A stretch of 64,000 bases of DNA from Paenibacillus sp. yr247 (GCF_900103825.1 NZ_FNIF01000018.1:1-64000); one strand, 5' to 3'; shown: positions 42,415 to 52,310, numbered from the stretch's first letter. Notes: generated by a model from the letters alone, not told the origin. Numbers and translations: made by a program.

Positions 42415-43416
42415 CTAACTAAATTTACGTTTAGTAACCTTATCTAAGTTATCGAGCATAATCCCTGTTCCTTTAACAACGCAGGACATTGGATCTTCCG
42501 CGATCAGTACAGGGACTTTCAACTCATCCGAGAGCAGTTGATCCAATCCATGCAGCAAAGCTCCGCCACCTGTCAGAATAACGCCACGGTCAATAATGTC
42601 TGCCGAAAGCTCAGGAGGTGTTCGCTCCAATACACCCTTCGCCGCTGTCACGATGGAAGAAACCGGATCCCACAGCGCTTCCTGAACTTCACTGGAGTGA
42701 ATCGTGATCGTGAGTGGCAAACCGGATACCATATCTCTACCGCGAATATCCATTTCTTGATTTCTACCGTGTGGATATACCGTTCCGATTTTAAGCTTAA
42801 TATCTTCGCTCGTCCGTTCACCAATAAGCAGCTTGTACTTATTTTTGATATATTTCGTGATCGCAATATCGAACTTGTCGCCTGCAATCTTGATGGAGGA
42901 GGAGGTGACGATGTCGCCCATGGATAACACAGCCACATCTGTCGTCCCTCCGCCAATATCTACAACCATGTTGCCGCTAGGCTGGAAGATGTCCATGCCG
43001 GCACCAATTGCTGCTGCCTTCGGTTCTTCTTCCATGAATACCTCTCGGGCACCGCTGCGCTCAGCCGCTTCGCGGATCGCCTTCTGCTCGACCGAAGTGA
43101 TGTTGGTAGGGGCGCAGATTAATATTCTAGGATGCGAATACCAGTTCTTGCCCCCTACTTTTGCGATAAAATGCTTCAACATCATTTCCGTAATATCAAA
43201 GTCCGCAATAACTCCATCTTTCAATGGACGAATCGCGATAATGTTGCCTGGAGTTCTACCTACCATGCGGAAAGCTTCTTCTCCTACAGCCAGCACGCGT
43301 TTCGTATCACTTTCAATCGCAACTACGGAAGGCTCATCGAGCACAACGCCGCGTCCTTTCACATGAATGAGCACATTTGCCGTGCCGAGATCTATTCCAA
43401 TATCCTTGCTTAACAT
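42415..43416 (-). CDS. mbl: MreB-family cell-shape protein Mbl
   Basis: Mbl is an actin-like ATPase that forms membrane-associated filaments guiding side-wall peptidoglycan synthesis. The 333-residue product has the actin-fold motifs: phosphate-1 IDLGTANVLIHVKG near residue 8, phosphate-2 VVDIGGGTTDVAV near 160 and adenosine loop VILTGGGALLHGLD near 285. I name it Mbl rather than MreB because it follows spoIIID and precedes flhO, as in Bacillus subtilis. Confidence 0.94.
   Translation of the reverse strand: MLSKDIGIDLGTANVLIHVKGRGVVLDEPSVVAIESDTKRVLAVGEEAFRMVGRTPGNIIAIRPLKDGVIADFDITEMMLKHFIAKVGGKNWYSHPRILICAPTNITSVEQKAIREAAERSGAREVFMEEEPKAAAIGAGMDIFQPSGNMVVDIGGGTTDVAVLSMGDIVTSSSIKIAGDKFDIAITKYIKNKYKLLIGERTSEDIKLKIGTVYPHGRNQEMDIRGRDMVSGLPLTITIHSSEVQEALWDPVSSIVTAAKGVLERTPPELSADIIDRGVILTGGGALLHGLDQLLSDELKVPVLIAEDPMSCVVKGTGIMLDNLDKVTKRKFS
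42449..42475 (-). promoter_or_regulatory. Candidate sigma-D promoter for flhO-flhP inside the 3' end of mbl
   Basis: TAAA (42472-42475), 15 bases, CTCGATAA (42449-42456) on the minus strand, about 60 nt before the flhO start. It overlaps mbl codons, so coincidence is possible. Confidence 0.4.
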
Positions 43417-43581
43417 TTCTAGTTAATCCTCCCTAAATCTACCGTCCATCCCGTGAAGAATCGGCGCTCTTATATATAGTTCTAATTATAAGCTAAATTC
43501 GCTGTAAATGCATTAATTCCTCTTTTTCCGTGAAATTTCGACACGTCCAGTTAAAGGAAGCAGATCGGGATGAAGGTACCT

Positions 43582-43872
43582 CTAGGATTTGACAGTGACC
43601 AAGTTCTCGGAAAGCTTCGGGTTTCGTGTCTTACGGTACTTAATTTTCGTCGCTTCTCCTCCCCTTAGGTGCCTGATGGATTTGTGATACTCCAGGATGT
43701 GCTTCACCTGATTGGCCAGGTCCGGGTTGATTTCCGGTAGTCTTTCCGTCAAATCCTTATGCACCGTGCTTTTGGAAACGCCGAATTCCTTAGCAATGGT
43801 GCGAACCGTATTCTTGGTCTCGACGATACAGGTACCAATCTTAATGGTTCGCTCTTTGATGTAATCGTGCAC
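43582..43872 (-). CDS. spoIIID: Sporulation transcription factor SpoIIID
   Basis: SpoIIID is a mother-cell regulator that switches the sigma-E to sigma-K programme during sporulation. The 96-residue protein has the HTH segment TVRTIAKEFGVSKSTVHKDL at about residues 22-41 and the basic C-terminal helix used for DNA contact. GTG 43872 is chosen for the spaced GGAGG site and the conserved HDYIKERTIKIG N-terminus; the longer in-frame ORF to 43989 is not conserved in character. It precedes mbl by 165 bp. Confidence 0.95.
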   Translation of the reverse strand: MHDYIKERTIKIGTCIVETKNTVRTIAKEFGVSKSTVHKDLTERLPEINPDLANQVKHILEYHKSIRHLRGGEATKIKYRKTRNPKLSENLVTVKS

Positions 43873-43987
43873 TCCCCTCGCCTCCCTACTCGAGATAGTT
43901 TGGTAAAGTATATGAGGGGCATGACTAGATATTCTACGTAACCAAGCCTGACAAGCCCATTTCACATATTTATTTTCAAAATAATGC

Positions 43988-44015
43988 AAAAAAGCAGCAG
44001 GATGTACCCGCTGCC
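43988..44015 (-). terminator. Intrinsic terminator of spoIIQ
   Basis: An 8 bp stem with one G-U pair (GCAGCGGG with TCCTGCTGC) is followed by six T on the minus strand. Confidence 0.85.
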
Positions 44016-44080
44016 CTCATTTTATATAGGCTGATTAGTGATTTTGCCACCTGCAAGCCTGTGCATTTAAGGCTGATTGA

Positions 44081-44809
44081 TTACTGCTTTGCGTTTAAAA
44101 TCGTCTCCGGATTAATTGCTGCATTGTCAGCGGCTTGGCGGACTTCGAAGTGCAGATGCACGCCGTCCTCTTTCTCGAAGTCGTTGCGTCCTGCCTTAGC
44201 GATAATGTCGCCTTTTTTCACTTCGGCGCCTTTCGCTACTTTCACGTCGGACAAGCTTTGGTATACGCTGATCAAGCCGTTGCTGTGTGTAATCTCGACG
44301 AGATTGCCGACAACCGGATTCTGCTCTACCGCAGTTACTTTACCACTCAAAGCCGCTAACACGTCGAATGCTGCGCCATCTTTGGATTTCAAGTCGATAG
44401 CGGTATGCGGCGTCAATTGATCGTTATATTGAATCATTGCCGCCTGCTTCACTTCATTCGTTGCATTGGTGTCATAAAATGGGATGGAGATGTCGACCAG
44501 CGATTTGTCTTTTACCGGCCATTGCATCGTTTCAGCTGGCGCGTTAACAGCAACCGCTCCATCTGGTGAATTGCCTGTCGTTTTGTCGCTGCTAACCTTA
44601 ATGCCCAGATCTTCTTGACTGACTTTTTTCGTCCCGACGTCCTGGTACACCCACATTAAGGTTAAGATAATTGCTGCTGCTGCTACGTACGTTGCTGGGA
44701 ATACCCACTTTTTAGCAAGCAACCTCTTCCATGTGGATGGGACACCTTGTGCTCCTTGAACAGTTTTAGGAGCTTCTTCTTTTTGAAAACCTTTGTTTTG
44801 ATCACTCAT
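44081..44809 (-). CDS. spoIIQ: SpoIIQ-like M23 (LytM) family engulfment protein
   Basis: SpoIIQ sits in the forespore membrane and interacts with SpoIIIAH across the intermembrane space during engulfment. The 242-residue product has a polar cytoplasmic N-terminus, one membrane helix (about residues 36-56) and a C-terminal M23 domain. Both metal-ligand motifs are present: HTAID near residue 133 and HLHFE near residue 218. Bacillus subtilis SpoIIQ has a degenerate site, whereas clostridial SpoIIQ is an active type, so this one may be an active endopeptidase. The start at 44809 has a GAGGTGA site. It lies between spoIID and spoIIID. Confidence 0.88.
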   Translation of the reverse strand: MSDQNKGFQKEEAPKTVQGAQGVPSTWKRLLAKKWVFPATYVAAAAIILTLMWVYQDVGTKKVSQEDLGIKVSSDKTTGNSPDGAVAVNAPAETMQWPVKDKSLVDISIPFYDTNATNEVKQAAMIQYNDQLTPHTAIDLKSKDGAAFDVLAALSGKVTAVEQNPVVGNLVEITHSNGLISVYQSLSDVKVAKGAEVKKGDIIAKAGRNDFEKEDGVHLHFEVRQAADNAAINPETILNAKQ

Positions 44810-44890
44810 GGTTATCACCTCATCAACCATTCTTGACACATTTAAAGGTTTTATACTTGAAGAAAGATATTTTTATAGAAACGGTAAGGA

Positions 44891-45943
44891 TTAAGATTTT
44901 CGGATAAAAGGCATCGCTTTTTCGATAGAGATGCCCGTGTAATAGTAGGTTACGATTTGCTCCGCGGTTTTGCCCTCCTTCGCCATACCATTAGCGCCCC
45001 ATTGACTTAAGCCAACGCCGTGGCCATATCCGTAGGTCGTAATTGTGATTTGGGAGCCTGACCATTTCCACGTGAATTGAGAGGATGCTAGTTCTAGCTT
45101 CTCTCGTACTTCTCGACCCGAGAATATTTTGCCGCCGATGACCATTTTCTTAATCCGATGACCGGTTGACCACTCTAGCACTTTCATACTCTTGGCACTC
45201 GTGTTTGTTGTGGCTATACTCGCAACGCCCAGCTTCTGAAGCATACTCTTATAACTAAGATTAACGGTTTCTTGAAAGCGTGAAGATAACTTTATATCCC
45301 AGGGACTAGGCACACTGCGTAAATAGGGACTTATGAACGGCCAATAATCTTCCGAGTTTTCGGTGTACCCATTGCTTGTCGAGAAAAAGGTCGCATTGAT
45401 AGGTTTATGATCATAGGTAAGAATCATATCTTTGGTTTCATTCACGGCTCTATCAATTTTGGCCATATTTGCCTCGTACGAACGCTTGTCCCACTTCTCT
45501 CTTAGCTCTTGTTCAGTGAGATAGGCTTGATGCGCGGTTGTGTCTGTTACAAGTGCATCGCTCACCGGCATGTTGCTGTAATCCTTCTCTAGCACTCTGC
45601 GCACTACATAGGTTCGAGCCGCCATAGCCTGTGCTTTGAGCGCCTCCAGCTCGAATTCGACAGGCATTTCTGCAGCGAGTACACCTTTCACATACTGCTC
45701 CAGCGGTACCGTCTCGATAGCCGCCTTCTTGGTCAGATACACGGGAATCATCAAACCTTGTTCCGTTATCGTTTCTTGAAGCGGTCCATCTGTCTTTAGT
45801 TGATTAGGGGGCAATGCGTCATTGTCAGGAATCTTCTTGACTAGCAATCCAGGAACGATGATAGTGACACACAGCATAGAAAACAAACAAACAGCCACCC
45901 ACAGGATGACCCCGTGGCCCGAAACACGTTTCTTTTTGAACAT
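44891..45943 (-). CDS. spoIID: Stage II sporulation protein D
   Basis: SpoIID is a membrane-anchored lytic transglycosylase that, with SpoIIM and SpoIIP, thins septal peptidoglycan during engulfment. The 350-residue product has an N-terminal membrane anchor (about residues 11-35), the conserved LEQYVKGVLAAEMPVEFELEALKAQ segment near residues 82-106 with the catalytic glutamate (EMP), then AARTYVVRR and the C-terminal GYGHGVGLSQWGANGMA motif. spoIIQ begins 81 bases later. Expression should be under sigma-E, but I found no clear promoter. Confidence 0.95.
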   Translation of the reverse strand: MFKKKRVSGHGVILWVAVCLFSMLCVTIIVPGLLVKKIPDNDALPPNQLKTDGPLQETITEQGLMIPVYLTKKAAIETVPLEQYVKGVLAAEMPVEFELEALKAQAMAARTYVVRRVLEKDYSNMPVSDALVTDTTAHQAYLTEQELREKWDKRSYEANMAKIDRAVNETKDMILTYDHKPINATFFSTSNGYTENSEDYWPFISPYLRSVPSPWDIKLSSRFQETVNLSYKSMLQKLGVASIATTNTSAKSMKVLEWSTGHRIKKMVIGGKIFSGREVREKLELASSQFTWKWSGSQITITTYGYGHGVGLSQWGANGMAKEGKTAEQIVTYYYTGISIEKAMPFIRKS

Positions 45944-46075
45944 CGTCTAAGCAGCCTCCATAAGCGCGTTTACTAGCGGGTATTTGGTATGACTTAGCTT
46001 ATGAGAGGGATTGCTAGAATAGAACAATGGACTATCATTTAAAATACCTAGCGCTATAAATGGTAGAAGCTGTAA

Positions 46076-46113
46076 AGCAAAAAGAACCATCGGAGCTTCC
46101 TCCGACAGTTCTT
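46076..46113 (-). terminator. Intrinsic terminator of murA
   Basis: AGAACTGTCGGA pairs with TCCGATGGTTCT around a 6-base loop and is followed by TTTTT on the minus strand, just after the murA stop. Confidence 0.85.
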
Positions 46114-46124
46114 CTCTGGTGATC

Positions 46125-47444
46125 CTATGCTAACGTTGGCTGGATATTGAAAAAACCCAGTTCTGCAGCTTCCTGCTCCACTTCTTGCGGTACCGTTCTT
46201 TGAATATCGGCACCTAACTCACGCAGTACGTCCGTAATATCGACATACCCGCGATCAATATGGTGAACCCCCGTAATCTCGGTTTCACCTTCCGCAGCTA
46301 GCGCCGCTAGAATAAGCGCAGCCCCTGCGCGCAGGTCGGTTGCACATACCTTCGCGCCCTGCAGCTTGGCATTGCCGCTCACAATTGCTGTACGGCCATC
46401 GACCTTGATATGAGCGTTCATGTTCGAGAATTCCTCGACATGCATGAACCGATTCTCGAACACGGTCTCGGTTACGAGGCTCGTACCATCAGCCACCATC
46501 AACAGTGCCATCATTTGCGACTGCATATCGGTAGGGAAGCCCGGATACGGCAGCGTCTTCACATCCACCGCACGAAGCGGCCCCGAAGCGCATACGCGAA
46601 TACCGTTCTCATCTTCTTCGATGATAACGCCCATTTCTTGCATTTTGGAGATAACCGGTCGGAGATGATCCCCGATTGCGCCCTCCATGTACAGTTCGCT
46701 ACCAGTAATGGCTGCAGCAATCATATAAGTACCCGCTTCAACCCGATCCGGAATAACCGTATGTACGACCCCACAAAGTTTCTCTACCCCTTCAATGCGA
46801 ATGACACCCGTTCCTGCGCCGCGAATAATCGCACCCATCGCATTCAAGTAATTAGCCAAATCGACAATTTCCGGCTCTTTCGCTGCATTCTCGATGGTTG
46901 TTATGCCTTCAGCAAGCGTAGCCGCCATCATAATATTTTCGGTTGCGCCCACACTGGCGACATCCAGATAAATTTTGGCACCCTTCAGGCGCCCATTCAC
47001 TTTTGCCTCGATATATCCTTGACCCAGTTCAATATCCGCACCCATCGCTTCAAAGCCTTTGAGATGCTGGTCAATTGGCCTTGTGCCAATCGCGCAGCCG
47101 CCTGGGAGCGAGATTCTCGCTTGGCCAAGCCTTGCTAACAAAGGACCCATCACAAGGAAGGAGGCTCTCATTTTACGGACTAGATCGTAGGAAGCTTCAC
47201 ATGTGTTAATGTTTTGAGCACGTACTCGAATAACCTGACGGTTATATTCCACTTCAATACCTAAGCTTTGCAATACTTTATTAATGACTAGTACATCGTC
47301 AAGGGGAGGCGCATCATGGATGACGCTTTCACCTTCCGACCCCAGAATGGAAGCTGCAATAATCGGCAGAACCGCATTCTTTGCTCCGTTGATTTTCACA
47401 TTGCCAGCTAACTTTCGGCCACCGCGGACGATAATTTTGCTCAT
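46125..47444 (-). CDS. murA: UDP-N-acetylglucosamine 1-carboxyvinyltransferase
   Basis: MurA transfers enolpyruvate from PEP to UDP-GlcNAc, the first committed step of peptidoglycan synthesis, and is the fosfomycin target. The 439-residue product begins [20 protein letters not shown] and carries the reactive cysteine in [14 protein letters not shown] near residue 116, with [17 protein letters not shown] near the C-terminus. ATG 47444 lies 7 bases after GGAGG. A small DUF1146 gene precedes it by about 200 bp. Firmicutes often have two MurA copies; which one this is cannot be told here. Confidence 0.94.
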   Translation of the reverse strand: MSKIIVRGGRKLAGNVKINGAKNAVLPIIAASILGSEGESVIHDAPPLDDVLVINKVLQSLGIEVEYNRQVIRVRAQNINTCEASYDLVRKMRASFLVMGPLLARLGQARISLPGGCAIGTRPIDQHLKGFEAMGADIELGQGYIEAKVNGRLKGAKIYLDVASVGATENIMMAATLAEGITTIENAAKEPEIVDLANYLNAMGAIIRGAGTGVIRIEGVEKLCGVVHTVIPDRVEAGTYMIAAAITGSELYMEGAIGDHLRPVISKMQEMGVIIEEDENGIRVCASGPLRAVDVKTLPYPGFPTDMQSQMMALLMVADGTSLVTETVFENRFMHVEEFSNMNAHIKVDGRTAIVSGNAKLQGAKVCATDLRAGAALILAALAAEGETEITGVHHIDRGYVDITDVLRELGADIQRTVPQEVEQEAAELGFFNIQPTLA

Positions 47445-47642
47445 CATGGTCCCTCCGCGCACTTATTTTAAATTACAAGGTTTTGCACATTTCCTAAGTT
47501 TATCATTTCAACCCACATAGTTACAACTGTGTTCTTTTGGCAACTCAAACATCCTTCATATAGTTCGGATAAGATTTCATTTTTCGATCCGTTCTATTAT
47601 CCATTGTTGACAACAAACTAAAGCATTATTCGAAAAATGCAA

Positions 47643-47903
47643 TTAAAACATCTTCCCGAAGCCCATGGAAAGACCTAAATACTGAATAAAAAAACTTGCC
47701 ACCAGATGCCCGAGCGCAATCGAAAGCAATATTTGAAGCATAATCGCTTGAGCAGCTTTAGGCCTTTTGAGCAGGACATCGAACCGGAACGCTTGCAACG
47801 CCCACCAGGCTAGGCCAATACACAGGATATAGACCGCAATGTCGACCACATTCATCAGCGAAGCGTATTTCGCTGCTTCATTCCATTTCTCTGTATCTCC
47901 CAT
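47643..47903 (-). CDS. ywzB: DUF1146 family small membrane protein (YwzB-like)
   Basis: This 86-residue protein has two membrane helices (about residues 20-40 and 50-75) and matches the DUF1146 family, including Bacillus subtilis YwzB, which likewise sits just before murA. No function is known. The start at 47903 has GGAGTG 8 bases upstream. It follows the SLH-subtilisin gene by 19 bases, so the two may share a transcript. Confidence 0.85.
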   Translation of the reverse strand: MGDTEKWNEAAKYASLMNVVDIAVYILCIGLAWWALQAFRFDVLLKRPKAAQAIMLQILLSIALGHLVASFFIQYLGLSMGFGKMF

Positions 47904-47922
47904 AGGTCACTCCTCTTCGGTT

Positions 47923-50448
47923 TTACCGATTCATTACTTTAGCCAGCGTCGTGACGAATTCAGCGCGCGTTGCTTGCTCATCAGGATGGAAGGTGCTATC
48001 CGGGTAGCCGGTTATCCAACCATCAGCCCACATTTGTTTAAGGATACCAACGCCCCAATAAGAGTCATCCACATCGCTAAAAGGTGAGTTGCCCCGCCGC
48101 TTCCCCGTCATATTCATGCTGCGGGCAAGCATCTGCGTCATCTCCATGCGTGTAAGCGTACGGTCGGGTTCGAATGTTCCGTTCGGGTAACCGTCAACGA
48201 TATCCGCTTGAACGGCTTTGGCTACGTAATCATAGGCCCAGTGCGAAGCGTCCATATCGCTGAAACGCAGCTCCTTCCGCTTAGATAGCTTCAATGCTCG
48301 CGTCAATACCGCCGCTGCTTCCGCACGTGTAATGGGCTGGTTCGGAGCAAAACGATAATTCCCATATCCGCTAATTACACCTTGCTCCGTAAGCTTGCTT
48401 ATTGCATCCTGTGCCCAATGCCCTTCAATATCGGTAAATCCGCTCACCAGCGTATAACTGCCGACTTTCAACCGATACAATTGACTCATAAACCATTGGT
48501 TAGCTTGAAGCTTGATATAATAAGCTCCCGCATTCAGTGTTTTCTCGATGAAAAGTTGATCAGATCCATACTCATTTCTATAAAAGCCTTGTTCCTTCAT
48601 AGAACTATCATATAGCGTAGCATATAAGATGCGTGATGTCGGTATATTTGTCAAATTCACTTGTGCTAAGCCGTCTTTACTCATTTGGAATTCGAACCAA
48701 TCAACGTCATCATCTTTGTTAAATAAACCTTCGTACACGGAATTCATCGCAGCAAATGTAGCTTGATACGACTTATCGTTCGGCTCATTCGGATCAATCA
48801 GCTTCGGCGTGTAATCAATATCAAACGTGTACTCACCCGTAATCGGCTCTGAATAGTCCTTCACATTGCTGACACGAATGTAATACTGACCAGGGAGCAG
48901 ATCCATTTGAGAACTGACTTCGATCCCGCCGTCTCCGGCTTGATCAATCGTTATTGCCTTCTCCCCTTCCTTCTGGAAGAGAATCATCGGATCTATACGC
49001 CCTGTGTCTACAGATAGCTTCAAGCGCATCGAACCCGAATGTTCAAGAGACAATACGAACCAATCGAGATCCCCTTTTTTATCAAAAGTACCGCGAATCG
49101 TTTGGCTTCGAGCAGGTAATGCAAACGCTTTGTACTGCTTATCATTGTCCTCATATGGATCCTTATAAATGTCAAAACCCGTTTGCATCGAATAACTTAA
49201 TGCTGCCTTACGGGAACGATCTACAGTCTGGAGCTGCACATACGTGCGCCCTTTAGTTACGGGGACCGTAAAAGGCTGACTGCCGTCATTGCTGCTATTT
49301 GCGATAAACGTTTCTCCTGAATCGAAACGCACACGGATACCTGAGCTGTCTGTGTTATGCAGCCATAACTTGATAAATCCATCATAGGCTGCATCAATCG
49401 CGTACCAATCCTCATCTTGTGCAGATGAAAGTGTGGCTTTCACAGCTGTATGTATGGACAGTTTGGCTGCCTGATCTATCGTATCGTTGGGTTCAAAGCG
49501 ATCTTCTTTATAGGGCTGGGTCAGTGCCAAATCCGCTCTTAACAAGCCGTATCCCGTTTTCGGATCCCATCCCCCTGGCGCCAAGCCTTCAGCCGTTTGT
49601 TCGAGTTGCGCACGAACTTGATACGCACTCATCCCCGGATATTTCCCCCATACTAAAGCTGCTGCTCCGGCCACCTGCGGTGCGGACATGGAGCTTCCAT
49701 CTTGGTACTGATAGCCGCCTCCGAGTGCTGTTGTGTATACATTCCAAGGCGCCACCAAATCCAGTTCCGGTCCAAAATTCGAACGAGGGTCTAACTGCTT
49801 ATCAGCACTAACGCCCCCTACCGCTAAGACAGTTGGATATGCCGCTGGGTATTTTACACTCGTGCTTTCATTGCCAACAGCAGCGACAAGCAGCACATTA
49901 TGCTCTTCTGCGTACTGCACGACACCCTCCATATATTCGGAGTATTTGTTCAGCCCCAGGGAAAGCACCACAATCTTCGCACCGTGATCCACGGCGTATT
50001 TAATGCCTTCCCCCAGCTTCGCTTCGCCGCCTGTTCCGTCGGCCTCCAATGCTTTGATTGGCATGATCTTCGCATTAGGGGCAATGCCTGCAATACCTTT
50101 ATCGTTATTGATCGCAGCCGCAATGATACCAGCGACGTTCGTTCCATGTCCATTATCATCAATTGGCTTTTTCGAAGGCTGGAGCAAGTTTACGCCTTCT
50201 ACCAAATTACCTGCTAAATCAGGATGTACAAGATCAACACCCGTATCGACAACGGCTACTACAATTGGCGTCCGGAAGTCTCCTGCCGCAGCCCATGCCT
50301 GATCAATGTGGATCATGTCCAGATAAGTTTGTTTCACCCTCATGGGATCCGTCGACACAGGATAGGCTGCTTCTACTTTAACCATCCCTGTAAGTTCCAC
50401 AACTAGCATCATCAGGACGATGAGCCATAAGTGTCGAGTTAATTTCAT
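47923..50448 (-). CDS. Secreted subtilisin-family (S8) protease with C-terminal SLH domains
   Basis: The 841-residue product has a signal peptide, an S8 catalytic domain (about residues 45-310) with the triad Asp68 (VVDTGVD), His101 (NGHGTNVAG) and Ser near 252 (GSSMSAPQVAG), and two or three pre-peptidase-type beta domains with repeated DWF/DWY motifs (about 330-665). Three SLH domains end it (FTDIEGHWAQDAI; FSDMDASHWAYDYV; FSDVDDSYWGVGIL). It should be a wall-anchored protease. No propeptide is obvious beyond about 20 residues after the signal. A sigma-D-like promoter lies upstream. Confidence 0.94.
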   Translation of the reverse strand: MKLTRHLWLIVLMMLVVELTGMVKVEAAYPVSTDPMRVKQTYLDMIHIDQAWAAAGDFRTPIVVAVVDTGVDLVHPDLAGNLVEGVNLLQPSKKPIDDNGHGTNVAGIIAAAINNDKGIAGIAPNAKIMPIKALEADGTGGEAKLGEGIKYAVDHGAKIVVLSLGLNKYSEYMEGVVQYAEEHNVLLVAAVGNESTSVKYPAAYPTVLAVGGVSADKQLDPRSNFGPELDLVAPWNVYTTALGGGYQYQDGSSMSAPQVAGAAALVWGKYPGMSAYQVRAQLEQTAEGLAPGGWDPKTGYGLLRADLALTQPYKEDRFEPNDTIDQAAKLSIHTAVKATLSSAQDEDWYAIDAAYDGFIKLWLHNTDSSGIRVRFDSGETFIANSSNDGSQPFTVPVTKGRTYVQLQTVDRSRKAALSYSMQTGFDIYKDPYEDNDKQYKAFALPARSQTIRGTFDKKGDLDWFVLSLEHSGSMRLKLSVDTGRIDPMILFQKEGEKAITIDQAGDGGIEVSSQMDLLPGQYYIRVSNVKDYSEPITGEYTFDIDYTPKLIDPNEPNDKSYQATFAAMNSVYEGLFNKDDDVDWFEFQMSKDGLAQVNLTNIPTSRILYATLYDSSMKEQGFYRNEYGSDQLFIEKTLNAGAYYIKLQANQWFMSQLYRLKVGSYTLVSGFTDIEGHWAQDAISKLTEQGVISGYGNYRFAPNQPITRAEAAAVLTRALKLSKRKELRFSDMDASHWAYDYVAKAVQADIVDGYPNGTFEPDRTLTRMEMTQMLARSMNMTGKRRGNSPFSDVDDSYWGVGILKQMWADGWITGYPDSTFHPDEQATRAEFVTTLAKVMNR

Positions 50449-50532
50449 GAAATCACAGGTCCTTTACTCGTAATGGTCTTTTTCCTTCTCTATCTATACC
50501 ACATTACCCGTCTTCTCGATACATATAACGGT

Positions 50533-50560
50533 TTATCGTCGCAAAAAGTTCAGATCTTTA
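50533..50560 (-). promoter_or_regulatory. Candidate sigma-D promoter of the SLH-anchored subtilisin gene
   Basis: TAAA (50557-50560), 16 bases, GACGATAA (50533-50540) on the minus strand: one mismatch from the flgM -10 and identical spacing. It lies about 85 nt upstream of the start codon and downstream of the nuoN terminator. The rest of the gap (50561-50732) holds nothing I can support. Confidence 0.65.
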
Positions 50561-50732
50561 CAAAGTTTTTTTATATGTATTTAGGAGAAAGATAACTACC
50601 TGTATATTGTACATGTAAATGGTGGGTTGCGCGCATCTGGAGGGAATTACCAAACCTGCTGATTTACGAAAAATCACTTGTATGTTTGCCCGGAAGACAG
50701 GTTGTTTGGACCGTATCTTTACTTACATCAAA

Positions 50733-50771
50733 GTAAAAAGCCTTCCCCCACTTTTGAAATAGGGAAAGGCT
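50733..50771 (-). terminator. Intrinsic terminator of the nuo operon
   Basis: AGCCTTTCCC and GGGGAAGGCT pair across a 13-base loop, followed by TTTTAC on the minus strand, 23 bases after the nuoN stop. Confidence 0.85.
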
Positions 50772-50794
50772 CATTTAGAAGCTTTGTAACTTTT

Positions 50795-52306
50795 TTACAT
50801 GATCAGAAAATCCTTCGTCAAGGTGAAAATAGCTTCAATGCCTTTCAGCACAAGGTGCGGGACAAAGCCCAGTGCTAAGCTGATAAGCGCACATAACCAT
50901 ACTGTGATTCCTAGTGGAATTGACACCTTAACTTCGGCAGACTCGTAGTCGCTGCGCATAAACATTTGGCGCACGATTCCGAAATAGTAGTACAAGGATA
51001 CCACACTGGTCGCGATCATCAGTGCCCCAAGCCAGTATTGCTTGGTCTGCATCGTTCCCAATATGATGTAGAGCTTCCCGAAGAACCCGCCTGATATCGG
51101 AATACCGGCCAAGGAAAGCACAATCAATACCATCGCAGCAGCTGTTAATGGCGCCCGATAATAGAGACCTCCAAAACCTTTGGCTTCGGTATGCCCCTCC
51201 GCCTGCTCAATAATCATAAGCACAGCGAAAGCGCCGATATTCATAAACAAGTACGCGATCAAATAGAAAATAAATTCAGAGAAGTTCGCGTAATGGATGC
51301 CTGAAAAATAAGTTCCGATCGGAACGAGTAAATATCCGGCATTGGCAATCCCTGAATAGGCCAAAAGCCTTTTCATGTTCGTTTGCTTTAGCGCAATGAA
51401 ATTACCGGTCACCATAGCAATTGCAGCCATCACGGATATAGCTAGGAACACATCGGATTGAACAGAAGTACCTTCAAAGCTGCTAAACCCAAACAACGCG
51501 TAGAATACGCGGAAAAGGATGGCGAAACCGGCAGCCTTAGACACAACAGCCAAAAATGCCGTCACTGGCGTCGGTGCTCCTTGGTACACATCCGGTGCCC
51601 AGCTATGGAACGGGGCAGCGGCGATTTTGAAGCCGAATCCAGCGAGCAGCAGGAAGAAGGCTACGTAGATCAGTGCCTCATAATTAGGCACGAGCGATGG
51701 AAGCGCAGAACCAATCTGCGATAAATTACTAGAACCAACCATACCGTAAAGAAAGGACATGCCATAAAGGATGATGGCGGAGGAAATACCGCCCATGACC
51801 AAGTACTTGAAGGCTCCCTCATTGGACTTACTATCTTTCTTCTTCATCGCTACGAGCAAGTACGAGGTAATACTCAACAGTTCTAATCCAACGTACAGTG
51901 TAATTAAGTCACCCGAGGATGACATAATCATGGCACCGAGTGCTGCAGGCAGATAGAAGTAGTAATACTCCCCAACATGCGGGATCGCGTCTTCTTTTAC
52001 GAAGCTTAGGCTCATATAGACGATGAAGCCTGTGCCTGTTAAAGTGAACAATTTCATCAGGTTCGAGAAATCATCCACTCGATAGCTATGATTGAGCAGC
52101 TGAATGGCCTCATCTGGATTCAACTGAAGAACTACGAATACCGCAGAAATAGCGATGCCGACCAAGGTCAACCATCCAATAATGGAACGACTAAACCTGC
52201 TTGGCAGGATCAAATCCAAGAGAGATAGGATGATCGCGGTGGCAACCAGCGAAAGCTCAGGGAGCAGATGCACTAAATCGGCGACATGGAGTCGAAGCTG
52301 TTCCAC
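50795..52306 (-). CDS. nuoN: NADH-quinone oxidoreductase subunit N
   Basis: NuoN is one of three antiporter-like, proton-pumping membrane subunits of complex I. The 503-residue protein has about fourteen membrane helices and the family's key residues, including the glutamate in helix 5 (YVGLELLSITSY) and lysines in the later helices (APFHSWAPDVYQGAPTPVTAF near residue 225). Translation starts at GTG 52306 behind GGAGG. It is the last gene of the operon and is followed by the terminator. Confidence 0.95.
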   Translation of the reverse strand: MEQLRLHVADLVHLLPELSLVATAIILSLLDLILPSRFSRSIIGWLTLVGIAISAVFVVLQLNPDEAIQLLNHSYRVDDFSNLMKLFTLTGTGFIVYMSLSFVKEDAIPHVGEYYYFYLPAALGAMIMSSSGDLITLYVGLELLSITSYLLVAMKKKDSKSNEGAFKYLVMGGISSAIILYGMSFLYGMVGSSNLSQIGSALPSLVPNYEALIYVAFFLLLAGFGFKIAAAPFHSWAPDVYQGAPTPVTAFLAVVSKAAGFAILFRVFYALFGFSSFEGTSVQSDVFLAISVMAAIAMVTGNFIALKQTNMKRLLAYSGIANAGYLLVPIGTYFSGIHYANFSEFIFYLIAYLFMNIGAFAVLMIIEQAEGHTEAKGFGGLYYRAPLTAAAMVLIVLSLAGIPISGGFFGKLYIILGTMQTKQYWLGALMIATSVVSLYYYFGIVRQMFMRSDYESAEVKVSIPLGITVWLCALISLALGFVPHLVLKGIEAIFTLTKDFLIM

Positions 52307-52310
52307 CGGA

